A stretch of DNA of 6,277 nucleotides from Candidatus Dormiibacterota bacterium (GCA_003164475.1 PLTL01000253.1:806-7082); one strand, 5' to 3'; counted from the stretch's first letter, positions 1 to 6,015 are shown. Program-made: numbers and translations. The notes: generated by a model not told the origin, from the letters alone.

Positions 1-413
1 CCCGGCGTCGTCGGGGCCACGTGACTGGAGATCCCCCCGGGAAACGAGAACTGGCCAAACAGCCGTTTCAGACCGGCCTCATCCTGACTGACGTCAGGGT
101 AGATCTCGCTGTACGTGCCCTCCAGGTAGGTGTTGCCAACCAGCGCCGGGCCGCCGTGCCCTGGGCCGGCGATGTAGAACATGTCCAAGTCGTACTTCTT
201 GATCACCCGGTTCAGGTGTACGTAGATGAAGTTCTGCCCCGGCACCGTGCCCCAATGTCCGACCACGAGCGGTTTGACGTGCGCCAGTTCCAGCGGCCGC
301 TTGAGTAGCGGATTGTCGTAGAGGTAGATCTGCCCGACCGACACGTAGTTGGCAGCCCGCCAGTACGCGTCCATCCGCCCAACGAGTTCCGGTGCGAGTG
401 TCGGTGTCGTCAT
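1..413 (-). CDS. xfp: Phosphoketolase (xylulose-5-phosphate/fructose-6-phosphate), N-terminal part
   Basis: A ThDP-dependent cytosolic enzyme that uses phosphate to cleave xylulose 5-phosphate (often also fructose 6-phosphate), giving acetyl phosphate plus glyceraldehyde 3-phosphate or erythrose 4-phosphate. I translated 137 codons by hand from the ATG at 413-411; the frame stays open to the left window edge, so the gene is partial because of the window, not broken. Family signatures are strong: [11 protein letters not shown] (residues 21-31), GHWGT (52-56), [12 protein letters not shown] (79-90) and [13 protein letters not shown] (122-134). Histidines 53, 86 and 131 keep exactly the spacing of the catalytic His64, His97 and His142 of bifidobacterial enzymes, from family knowledge. 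A GGAG ribosome binding site lies 8 nt upstream of the ATG. It runs in the same direction as the ABC cassette but 399 bp beyond it, so it probably has its own promoter. Substrate preference (Xpk or Xfp) cannot be told from this part. Confidence 0.96.
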   Translation of the reverse strand, partial: MTTPTLAPELVGRMDAYWRAANYVSVGQIYLYDNPLLKRPLELAHVKPLVVGHWGTVPGQNFIYVHLNRVIKKYDLDMFYIAGPGHGGPALVGNTYLEGTYSEIYPDVSQDEAGLKRLFGQFSFPGGISSHVAPTTP

Positions 414-421
414 GGCTGGAG

Positions 422-425
422 CTCC
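422..425 (-). promoter_or_regulatory. Ribosome binding site of the phosphoketolase gene
   Basis: GGAG on the minus strand, separated by 8 nt from the ATG at 413-411. It supports that ATG as the start. The encoded N-terminus ([10 protein letters not shown]) is also the short tail expected ahead of the conserved phosphoketolase core. Confidence 0.6.
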
Positions 426-499
426 GGTTGGCAGGCTGGGCGAATTCTCGATCGAGGGCGGTGGATGAAGGGGCACGTACCGAGCCTCCTCGCGACCCG

Positions 500-518
500 C
501 GCCGCGAATATCGCGGCG
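500..518. repeat. Inverted repeat CGCCGCGA-ATA-TCGCGGCG, possible operator
   Basis: A perfect inverted repeat with 8-bp arms and a 3-nt AT centre, 87 bp upstream of the phosphoketolase ATG. The symmetry and position fit a regulator binding site in that gene's promoter or leader. In DNA this GC-rich, CG-rich palindromes also arise by chance, so the function is inference. Confidence 0.4.
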
Positions 519-664
519 GCGTCTGAGGACAAGTGCACGGATCGCGCCATCAAACGCCGCCTTCCCGCGGCATGAAGAAACGGGCGACGACGATCACCGC
601 ACACACCGCAGAAGACGCCTCCTGCGAGTGCCTCCAGCCCGCGCGAAATCGTGACATGGGTCAT

Positions 665-676
665 CGACGCGCGTCG
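665..676. repeat. Perfect 12-bp palindrome CGACGCGCGTCG
   Basis: A gapless palindrome in the gene-free stretch, about 250 bp upstream of the phosphoketolase start. A TGACATGGGTCA partial palindrome (652-663) lies immediately beside it. It could be a protein binding site; no matching regulator is visible in the window. Confidence 0.3.
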
Positions 677-773
677 GTACCCTTGCGCACCGAGAGACTG
701 ATCAGCCGTGCCCACACTCAACCATGGGATCACAAGAGCGCTCTGCGCACGCGCATGGCTGGACGCCGTCAGA

Positions 774-803
774 GGTTCACCGGCACACCACGCAACCGGA
801 ACC
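774..803 (-). terminator. Weak candidate hairpin downstream of the ABC permease
   Basis: GGTTCACCGG (774-783) can pair with CCGGAACC (796-803), giving 8 pairs with a 2-nt bulge and a 12-nt loop, 10 bp past the permease stop. No T-run follows on the minus strand, so it is not a classical intrinsic terminator. It may only protect the transcript end or be chance. Confidence 0.25.
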
Positions 804-812
804 GCCACGCTG

Positions 813-1619
813 TCAGGCGGCCCGGATGTCGCGGCGGCCAAAGACCCAGATCCCGAAGAGAGCCATCGCCGCCGCGGGCAACGCAAGTACCACGTAGCGC
901 CACGGCGCCGTGGCGTTCACGAGCGGGTCCCCAGCGAACGCCCAGTCCCACGGCGAGAGGTGGGCAAACGGCTTCACGGCGGCGCTCAGAGGCAACAGAA
1001 GGGCCGCCACCATTCCCGCGATGGCGACGACGAAGGCGACGCCGAGAACGACGGATGTTCTCGGCCGGAGACCTGCCACGGCCACTGCCAGACCACCGTG
1101 GAAGAGCGCCAGCAACGCCGACAGTGCCAGGGTGGCCCCAAGCCTTCCCCCGTTGATCGAGAGGTGGACCTGGGCATCCGCCCCCAACTGGACGACAGCC
1201 GTGACCGCAACCAGCACGGCAAGACCGACGAGGGCGGCCACCGCGCGACCGGCAAAGACGGCTCGACGCGGCACGGGCTGGGCGAATACCAGTTCCAGAC
1301 GCCCCGCGTCCTCCTCTCCGGCGGTCAGGCTGCTCACGAAGTAGATGGCCACGCCGACCAGAAGGAGGGGGATGAAGAAGGCGTAGAGGTTCCCGCGCAG
1401 GAAGCCCGCCGGCGTGCCGAAGCCCTCCAGGCCGAACGCCTGGACCACCCCCTGGGGGAGCTGGTCGATGGCTTGGCTCACCCCCGACCCGCTCTTGAAC
1501 GCAGGCCACACCGAAACCGTCGCTGCGACCAGCACGGCCAGGGCGACGCCCCAGATGATGGTGGCGCGGCGGATGGAACGCAGGGGCGCCAGTACGAGTT
1601 CTGCGCTCGGACCGCTCAT
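813..1619 (-). CDS. ABC-2 type transporter permease, six membrane segments
   Basis: 268-aa integral membrane subunit, expected to dimerise and pair with the ATPase encoded just upstream to form an exporter in the cytoplasmic membrane. Hydrophobic segments lie at about residues 19-38, 78-100, 121-143, 160-181, 188-210 and 241-260. Two features are typical of this ABC-2 subfamily: the cytoplasmic stretch TAGEEDAGRLELVFAQPVPR (99-118) after the second helix, which forms the coupling region with the ATPase, and the loop FAHLSPWDWAFAGDPLVN (218-235) before the last helix. Its ATG overlaps the ATPase stop in an ATGA, so the two are translationally coupled. The transported compound cannot be read from the sequence. 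Control by a neighbouring TetR protein would fit export of a drug, antibiotic or lipid-like molecule, but that is inference. Confidence 0.9.
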   Translation of the reverse strand: MSGPSAELVLAPLRSIRRATIIWGVALAVLVAATVSVWPAFKSGSGVSQAIDQLPQGVVQAFGLEGFGTPAGFLRGNLYAFFIPLLLVGVAIYFVSSLTAGEEDAGRLELVFAQPVPRRAVFAGRAVAALVGLAVLVAVTAVVQLGADAQVHLSINGGRLGATLALSALLALFHGGLAVAVAGLRPRTSVVLGVAFVVAIAGMVAALLLPLSAAVKPFAHLSPWDWAFAGDPLVNATAPWRYVVLALPAAAMALFGIWVFGRRDIRAA

Positions 1620-2557
1620 GGCGTCTCCTCGTAGAGATCCAGGAAGGCCTCCTCCAGGTCCGGCTCCTCGACCAGCATGCCCGTGACCGGCTGCGAGCCG
1701 AGGAAGGCGAGCAGGGGGCGGATCGGCCCCGTGAGCGAGGCGGTGAAGCGATGTCCGTCCACCGCCGCATCAACAAGGCCCGGGACGTCTTTTAGGTGCG
1801 AGGGCACATCGCCCTCGAACCAGACCTCGACGCGCTGCCGTGCCCGCCCGCGCAGCTCCTCGACGGTACCCTGGGCGACGACGCGGCCGGCGCGGAGGAC
1901 GACGACGCGATCCGCCGTCCGCTGGACCTCGCTCAGGACATGCGAGGAGAGGAACACCGTGGCCCCCGTCGCGCGTGCCTCGCGGAGCAGAGCCACGAAC
2001 TCGTGCTGCATGAGAGGGTCCAGGCCGCTGGTGGGCTCGTCGAGGACCAGAAGGTCGACCGGCCAGAGGAAGGCCAGGAGCAGCGACAGCTTGCGACGAT
2101 TGCCGGTCGAGAGCTGGCGAGTCGGGCGCCTGAGGTCCAGCTTGAGGCGCTCCGCAAGCTCATCGCGACGTGCCGGATCGAACCCACCACGCAGGCGTCC
2201 AATCGAGTCGATCACCTGCGCGCAGGACATCCGGTTGGGCAGGCGCAGCTCTCCCGGGACGTAGCTCAGCCGGGAGCGGATTGCCACACCGTCACGCCGC
2301 GGGTCCATCCCGAAGACTTCAATCCGTCCAGAGGTGGGGCGGAGCAGGTCCAGGATGCAGCGGATGGTGGTGCTCTTGCCAGATCCGTTGGGGCCGAGGA
2401 AGCCGAGCACCTCGCCTGGGTTCAGATCCAGGTCGATGCCGCGCACCGCATGGACGGCGCCGTAGTCCTTGACCAAAGCCTGCACCCGAAGGAGCGGGGC
2501 AGCAGTGGGTGTGGAGGCGACCTGGACTCTGGTTCGCGCTGCCGCCGCGTCAACCAT
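1616..2557 (-). CDS. ABC exporter ATP-binding protein
   Basis: 313-aa cytoplasmic ATPase that drives the adjacent permease. Visible motifs: Walker A GPNGSGKST (55-63), signature LSTGNRRK (149-156), Walker B LLVLDEPTSGLD (169-180) with catalytic Glu174, and switch His206 in LSSH. The signature is LSTGN instead of LSGGQ, and the Q-loop position reads YVPGE (99-103) with Gly where Gln is usual. Both variants are, from family knowledge, common in exporter ATPases of this type, so activity is likely intact. The C-terminal extension after residue 240 ends in PDLEEAFLDLYEE, the usual ending of ABC-2 exporter ATPases. The ATG at 2557 has a GGAG ribosome binding site 6 nt upstream (2564-2567). The first 20 residues are an Ala-rich tail before the core. 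It lies 51 bp downstream of a small gene and overlaps the permease by 4 nt. Confidence 0.95.
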   Translation of the reverse strand: MVDAAAARTRVQVASTPTAAPLLRVQALVKDYGAVHAVRGIDLDLNPGEVLGFLGPNGSGKSTTIRCILDLLRPTSGRIEVFGMDPRRDGVAIRSRLSYVPGELRLPNRMSCAQVIDSIGRLRGGFDPARRDELAERLKLDLRRPTRQLSTGNRRKLSLLLAFLWPVDLLVLDEPTSGLDPLMQHEFVALLREARATGATVFLSSHVLSEVQRTADRVVVLRAGRVVAQGTVEELRGRARQRVEVWFEGDVPSHLKDVPGLVDAAVDGHRFTASLTGPIRPLLAFLGSQPVTGMLVEEPDLEEAFLDLYEETP

Positions 2558-2608
2558 GTCGCACTCCGATCACGCGTCTATCTCCCGCCGCCTCCGTCTC
2601 GGGACGGC

Positions 2609-2971
2609 TCACGCCTCTCCAGGAGGACCCTCGAGCAGCTCTGCAACCCCGACGAGCAGGCGGGCGCATCGGCCCACCATGCGAGCCCTCGCCTCCAGAG
2701 CCGCTCGCTGCGGATCAGCGACACCGCTCAGGCCTGCAGCCTCGAGGCTCAGGGCATCGGCAGCCAGCTCCTGCACCAGGACCTCGCGGATCTCGTAGGC
2801 GATGCCCTGACAGCGCGCCTCCGACCGCTCCCGAGCATCTAACGGGAGAATCGGGCCCGATCCGGGGGATTGTCCGGCGGCCGTGCCGGTACCCCGCCGC
2901 ACGGATCGCCCCCGCGAGCGGAATTGTGCCCTGGGCGTCCCGGGGGATCTCTCCAGGACCCGGACGTTCAT
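2609..2971 (-). CDS. Small unrecognised protein, first gene of the exporter cassette
   Basis: I do not recognise this 120-aa protein. It starts at the ATG 2971-2969, preferred over an in-frame GTG at 2992-2990 because GAGGTG lies 5 nt upstream of the ATG. Residues 1-44 are rich in Arg, Gly, Ser and Pro and look disordered. Residues 45-118 look like two amphipathic helices, about 48-81 and 87-114, joined near GVADP. No signal peptide, membrane segment or catalytic motif is visible. Third codon positions in the C-terminal half are mostly G or C, as in the neighbours, which supports coding; the N-terminal part is less convincing and the true start could be internal. It lies 51 bp upstream of the ATPase and divergent from tetR, so it is probably cotranscribed with the exporter. 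A small accessory or regulatory protein is possible; a chance frame is not excluded. Confidence 0.55.
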   Translation of the reverse strand: MNVRVLERSPGTPRAQFRSRGRSVRRGTGTAAGQSPGSGPILPLDARERSEARCQGIAYEIREVLVQELAADALSLEAAGLSGVADPQRAALEARARMVGRCARLLVGVAELLEGPPGEA

Positions 2972-2976
2972 GACCC

Positions 2977-2982
2977 CACCTC
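2977..2982 (-). promoter_or_regulatory. Strong ribosome binding site GAGGTG for the small protein
   Basis: GAGGTG on the minus strand, 5 nt before the ATG at 2971-2969. It is the best Shine-Dalgarno match I saw at any start in the window and the main argument that the small frame is translated and starts at this ATG. Confidence 0.6.
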
Positions 2983-3011
2983 GCAAGCGCACTACTCAGT
3001 TTGTTTGTGTG

Positions 3012-3017
3012 TATGAT
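3012..3017 (+). promoter_or_regulatory. Predicted -10 element of tetR-clc, leaderless transcript
   Basis: TATGAT matches the -10 consensus at five of six positions, and its last base is 8 bp before the tetR ATG. The expected transcription start therefore falls at or next to the A of the start codon. No Shine-Dalgarno sequence lies between the hexamer and the ATG. This is the layout of leaderless genes, which are frequent in Actinomycetota and some other high-GC groups. No good -35 hexamer is visible at the usual distance. Confidence 0.5.
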
Positions 3018-3018
3018 A
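3013..3018 (-). promoter_or_regulatory. Predicted -10 element for the exporter cassette
   Basis: TATCAT read on the minus strand, inside the inverted repeat. A start about 7 nt further on, near 3005, would give a leader of roughly 34 nt that includes the GAGGTG ribosome binding site before the ATG at 2971. The -35 region would lie in the first codons of tetR and is not obvious. Confidence 0.35.
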
Positions 3019-3025
3019 CACCCGA

Positions 3026-3622
3026 ATGCCGCGCTTGCGTGATGCCACCCGGTTGGAGAGACGCCGCACCTTCGTCGATGCCGCCTGGCGGCGGGCCGCC
3101 TCTCAGGGATGGCGAGACATGACGGTCGATGACGTCTGCGCCGAAGCCGGCCTCAGCAAGGGGGCCTTCTACTCGCACTTCGCCTCCAAGCGGGAGTTGC
3201 TCGACGCTCTGGTCGATGACGACGCCGGCGCCGTCAGCGAGGCCATGAAAGATCTGGAGGCACAGCCTCTCGATGGGCCTGAGCGCCTGCGCCGGATGAC
3301 GCGGATGATGCTCGACCGTGCCGGAGACGGCTCCCGAATCCAGGTGCGAGCCGATCTCTGGGCTGCCGCCCTGACGGAGCCGGCGATTCGCGAGCGGCTC
3401 AACACCGAGGTCGACGCACGGCGCCGCGTCATCCGCCGTTGGGTCCAGGAGGCGATCGCGGGGGGCGAGATCGTTGATCTTCCCGCCAATGCCCTCGCCT
3501 CGATCCTCCTGGCCCTGAATGACGGCCTGATGCTCCATAGGACGCTCGACGAGAGCGGCTTCCGCTGGGCCAACATCAGCCGGGCGCTCGACGCGCTATT
3601 GGCGGGGATCACGACGGCGTGA
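3026..3622 (+). CDS. TetR/AcrR-family transcriptional repressor
   Basis: 198-aa cytoplasmic DNA-binding protein, the usual length for the family. The N-terminal helix-turn-helix spans about residues 31-59: DMTVDDVCAEAGLSKGAFYSHF carries the typical TVDDVxxxAGxSKGxFYxHF pattern, followed by KRELLDAL. Residues 70-198 form the all-helical ligand-binding and dimerisation part, which diverges between members, so the inducer cannot be predicted. It starts at the ATG 3026-3028, which gives the expected short tail before the first helix. No ribosome binding site is present, and a -10-like hexamer lies directly upstream, pointing to a leaderless message. It is divergent from the exporter cassette across a shared palindrome and overlaps the ClC gene by 4 nt. 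It probably represses itself, the ClC gene and the exporter until a small molecule binds. Confidence 0.95.
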   Translation: MPRLRDATRLERRRTFVDAAWRRAASQGWRDMTVDDVCAEAGLSKGAFYSHFASKRELLDALVDDDAGAVSEAMKDLEAQPLDGPERLRRMTRMMLDRAGDGSRIQVRADLWAAALTEPAIRERLNTEVDARRRVIRRWVQEAIAGGEIVDLPANALASILLALNDGLMLHRTLDESGFRWANISRALDALLAGITTA

Positions 3623-5706
3623 GCGAGGGGATCCCGCTCGCGGTTGACCGGGTCGGCCGGCTGCGCGAACGCCTGAGCCGGGGCCCGGGGGGCTCCGTGG
3701 CCCGAGGCGGAGCGGCGTGGCTGCGCGGCTCCCGACTCGGATTGGTGGTCATGGCCCTGGTGGTCGGCGTGGGCTCGGGCCTCGGGGCCGTCGGATTCCG
3801 CTGGCTGATCGTCGCCGTCACCTGGTTGGCGACGGGATACCAGCAGTTCGGCCAGCAGGGCCGGGTGGCCAGCCTGCACCTGCCCGGGCTCGGGTTCTGG
3901 TTCCTGCTGCTGATCCCGGTGGTGGGCGGCCTGCTCTACGGCCCGCTGGTCCAGCGCTTCGCCCGTGAGGCGCGCGGCCACGGCGTTCCCGAGGTGATGC
4001 TCGCCGTCGCCGAGAACGGGGGGCGGATCCGGCCCCAGGTCTCGATCGTCAAGGCCCTCGCCTCGGCGCTCTGCATCGGTACGGGCGGCTCGGTGGGACG
4101 GGAGGGGCCGATCGTCCAGATCGGGTCGGCCCTGGCCTCCAGCCTCGGCCAGGTGGTCCGGATGTCCGAGTCCCGCCTGCGGATCATCGTCGCCTGCGGC
4201 GCCGCCGGGGGGATAGCGGCCACGTTCAACGCGCCCCTCACCGGGCTCTTCTTCGGGTTCGAGATCGTCCTGCGCGAATTCTCGCTCGACGCCATCTTGG
4301 CGACCATCCTCTCGGCGGTGACCGCTGACCTGGTGAGCCGGGCCTTCTTCGGTTCCGCCCCCTTCTTTGCCCAGATCCCGCACGACCTCGCCGTCACGCA
4401 CCCCTCCACCTACCTTCTGATCGCGGTGCTGGGCGTCGCCGCCGGCCTCATCGGATTCAGCTTCAAGACGGTGCTGTACAAGTCAGAGGACTTGGTCGAC
4501 CGGCTCTGGAGGGGGCGTCCGGAATGGGCTCGGCCCGCCGTCGGCGGCCTCGGGCTCGGGGCCCTCCTGATCGCCCTCCCTCAGATGTATGGGGTCGGCT
4601 ACCCGGTGATGAATCAGATGGTGGCCGGCCAGGTGGTCCTGTGGCTCCTGGTGGTGCTCATGGTGGGCAAGATGGTCGCGACCAGCCTGACGCTTTCGAT
4701 CGGAGGCTCGGGTGGGGTGTTCGCCCCCTCGCTCTTCACCGGGGCAGCGGCGGGTATGGCCTTCGGTGTGGTCGTCGAGCACCTCTTCGGACCCGGCGTC
4801 GGCGCCCCCGCCGTCTTCGCGGTGGTGGGCATGGGTGCGGTCTTCAGCGCGGCCGCACAGGCACCGCTGACGGCGACCGCCAGCGTGGTCGAGATGACCG
4901 GCAACTTCGGCCTCACGCTGCCGGTGATGCTCGCGACGGGCATCGCCGCTGCGGTGTCCAAGAGCCTCAGCTACGGCAGCATCTACACCACCAAGCTGCT
5001 CCGACGTGGTGTCGACATCGAGCGGCCCAGGCCGGCCAGCATGTGGCAAACCCTCACCGTCGCGGACGTCATGCAGCCGGTGGCCAAGGCCGGCGGAGAG
5101 CCCCTCGTCGGCGATGGAGCGGAGGGTGCGGCCCGGCTCTCTCCGGTGGCGCCGAAGCAGTGGCTGGAGCTCATCGGCACCGTGACCGACACCGGCCAAC
5201 CTCAGGCGCTGCTCGCCAACGAGACGCTGGAGCAAGCGCTCCGCCAGCTGACCCTCTATGGGCGGGTCGGTCTGCCCGTGCTCTCCACCGATCGCCAGCA
5301 GCTGAGGGGCTGGATCACCCGCCGCCAGGTGCTGCGCGCGCTGTCCAGAAGTGTGAGCGCGTCCGCTCGTGACGTCGAGCGGGGGGCCGCGGCTGCGGAC
5401 TTCGGATTTGACGACCCGAGCTCGCGCATCCATGTGCCGACCAACCCGCTGACCGGATACGAGACCATCGAGGTCAGCATCGGCCCGCGTTCGCCCGCCC
5501 TGGGGAAGCGCCTCGATGACGTCCTCTGGCCGCCGGGGTGCCTGGTGGTGGCCGTCACCGAGGGCCGTGAGCTCGCCGCCCCACGGGGCGACGCCGTGCT
5601 TCGAGCCGGCGAGCGGGTGATCATTCTGGCGCCGACCGCCCATCCCCCGGTCGGGCCATCGCCGACCAAGGATGGCACGAGTGACGAGGCAGTAGGGAAC
5701 CCCTGA
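3619..5706 (+). CDS. ClC-family chloride channel/transporter with CBS-like and RCK_C-like C-terminus
   Basis: 695-aa inner-membrane anion channel or H+/Cl- exchanger. The ClC core is about residues 39-460, with the anion-site motifs GHGVPE (120-125; GSGIPE in E. coli ClC), GREGP (160-164, gating Glu162), GGVFAP (365-370) and Tyr456 in SIYTTK, equivalent to E. coli Tyr445. In FGFEIVLREF (212-221) Ile216 aligns with the proton-path Glu203 of E. coli ClC, so proton coupling may be altered or lost. The cytoplasmic tail begins a CBS motif (TVADVM, 480-485), then has about 45 unassigned residues, then CBS-like helices and strands (532-575). An RCK_C/TrkA_C-like domain follows (614-672), and the last 20 residues look disordered. 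The GTG start overlaps the tetR stop as GTGA, implying translational coupling and shared control. A later GTG at codon 27 is an alternative start. Confidence 0.95.
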   Translation: MSEGIPLAVDRVGRLRERLSRGPGGSVARGGAAWLRGSRLGLVVMALVVGVGSGLGAVGFRWLIVAVTWLATGYQQFGQQGRVASLHLPGLGFWFLLLIPVVGGLLYGPLVQRFAREARGHGVPEVMLAVAENGGRIRPQVSIVKALASALCIGTGGSVGREGPIVQIGSALASSLGQVVRMSESRLRIIVACGAAGGIAATFNAPLTGLFFGFEIVLREFSLDAILATILSAVTADLVSRAFFGSAPFFAQIPHDLAVTHPSTYLLIAVLGVAAGLIGFSFKTVLYKSEDLVDRLWRGRPEWARPAVGGLGLGALLIALPQMYGVGYPVMNQMVAGQVVLWLLVVLMVGKMVATSLTLSIGGSGGVFAPSLFTGAAAGMAFGVVVEHLFGPGVGAPAVFAVVGMGAVFSAAAQAPLTATASVVEMTGNFGLTLPVMLATGIAAAVSKSLSYGSIYTTKLLRRGVDIERPRPASMWQTLTVADVMQPVAKAGGEPLVGDGAEGAARLSPVAPKQWLELIGTVTDTGQPQALLANETLEQALRQLTLYGRVGLPVLSTDRQQLRGWITRRQVLRALSRSVSASARDVERGAAAADFGFDDPSSRIHVPTNPLTGYETIEVSIGPRSPALGKRLDDVLWPPGCLVVAVTEGRELAAPRGDAVLRAGERVIILAPTAHPPVGPSPTKDGTSDEAVGNP

Positions 5707-5781
5707 CGAGCACAGCGACTCTGGCCCACCGCAGCCATCACTGGCTAGGACTGCGCTCCGGAACCGACCACCCGCCCGCGT

Positions 5782-5804
5782 CCGGCGGACCGTCGGGCCG
5801 CCGG
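5782..5804. terminator. GC-rich hairpin, weak terminator candidate after the ClC gene
   Basis: CCGGCGG (5782-5788) pairs perfectly with CCGCCGG (5798-5804) around a 9-nt loop, 75 bp past the ClC stop. No T-run follows, so a classical intrinsic terminator is not supported. It may be a Rho-independent variant, a transcript-end stabiliser, or chance in GC-rich DNA. Confidence 0.3.
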
Positions 5805-5846
5805 CGGAGGAGCTGGACACTCGACCGGTAAATCCCCTCCTTATGG

Positions 5847-5878
5847 CACCGGTGGGACACCGCGGAACGGTGATCACC
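5847..5878. repeat. Cluster of overlapping GGTG/CACC palindromes
   Basis: Three symmetric elements sit within 32 bp: CACCGGTG (5847-5854), CACCG-CGGAA-CGGTG (5858-5872) and GGTGATCACC (5869-5878). The last two share bases, so only one could fold at a time in RNA. They may be operator half-sites for the downstream yccF gene; no function can be assigned from sequence alone. Confidence 0.35.
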
Positions 5879-6015
5879 ACACAGGTCTAGGCGATCTGGT
5901 CTGAGAGGTCAGTGCGCCGGGATGATAGTTCATCAGGTGCGAAGCCGTCGGCACGTAACCGTATACGCAGTCCCTTGTTGGTAGGCGTAGACTTGCGCCG
6001 CGCATGGGGGGCTTT

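Larger units (their letters stand above)
414..812. other. Gene-free stretch between ABC permease and phosphoketolase, with palindromes
   Basis: About 400 bp without a gene I can support. Open frames that cross it on both strands are Arg/Ser/Pro-rich, show no family motifs and overlap the better supported permease. It must hold the end of the ABC transcript and, most likely, the phosphoketolase promoter, but I see no convincing -35/-10 pair. It contains an 8-bp-arm inverted repeat at 500-518, a 12-bp palindrome at 665-676, a small TGAC/GTCA repeat at 652-663, and an imperfect hairpin at 774-803 just past the permease stop. Confidence 0.6.
3009..3021. promoter_or_regulatory. Likely TetR operator GTGTAT-G-ATACAC overlapping divergent promoters
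   Basis: A perfect inverted repeat with 6-bp arms around one G, in the gap between the divergent tetR and exporter cassettes. It ends 4 bp before the tetR ATG. It stands out as AT-rich in GC-rich surroundings. It contains a -10-like TATGAT on the plus strand (3012-3017) and TATCAT on the minus strand (3018-3013), so a protein bound here would block both promoters. Short symmetric sites beside the regulator's own gene are the rule for TetR-family repressors. That this TetR binds it is inference. Confidence 0.7.

Noticed and set aside
1..413. Phosphoketolase as a truncated pseudogene
   Set aside because: The frame is intact and conserved right up to the window edge, so the shortness is due to the window only.
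410..886. Possible 158-aa minus-strand gene in the gap upstream of phosphoketolase
   Set aside because: It overlaps the permease end and the phosphoketolase start, has no convincing ribosome binding site, and the product shows no fold-like pattern or family similarity.
769..1776. Long open frame of 335 codons on the minus strand across the permease and ATPase
   Set aside because: Arg/Pro/Ser-rich translation without motifs, out of frame with the well supported permease and ATPase and spanning their boundary. It is a shadow frame caused by high GC.
1796..2842. Open frame of 348 codons on the plus strand across the ATPase and the small gene
   Set aside because: Antisense to the ATPase motifs and without any domain pattern of its own.
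3169..4401. Long open frame of 410 codons on the minus strand opposite tetR and the ClC gene
   Set aside because: It crosses the boundary of two genes with clear family motifs on the other strand, and its composition (Asp, Arg, Gln, Pro) is typical of antisense frames in GC-rich DNA.
4483..5880. Open frame of 465 codons on the minus strand opposite the ClC gene
   Set aside because: No domain is recognisable, it is His/Arg/Gly-rich, and it lies antisense to conserved ClC motifs, so it is a shadow.
5880..6010. Possible tRNA or small structured RNA before yccF
   Set aside because: I could not form a cloverleaf (no T-loop GGTTCRA pattern with matching acceptor arms) or match a known riboswitch core; only short local hairpins are present.
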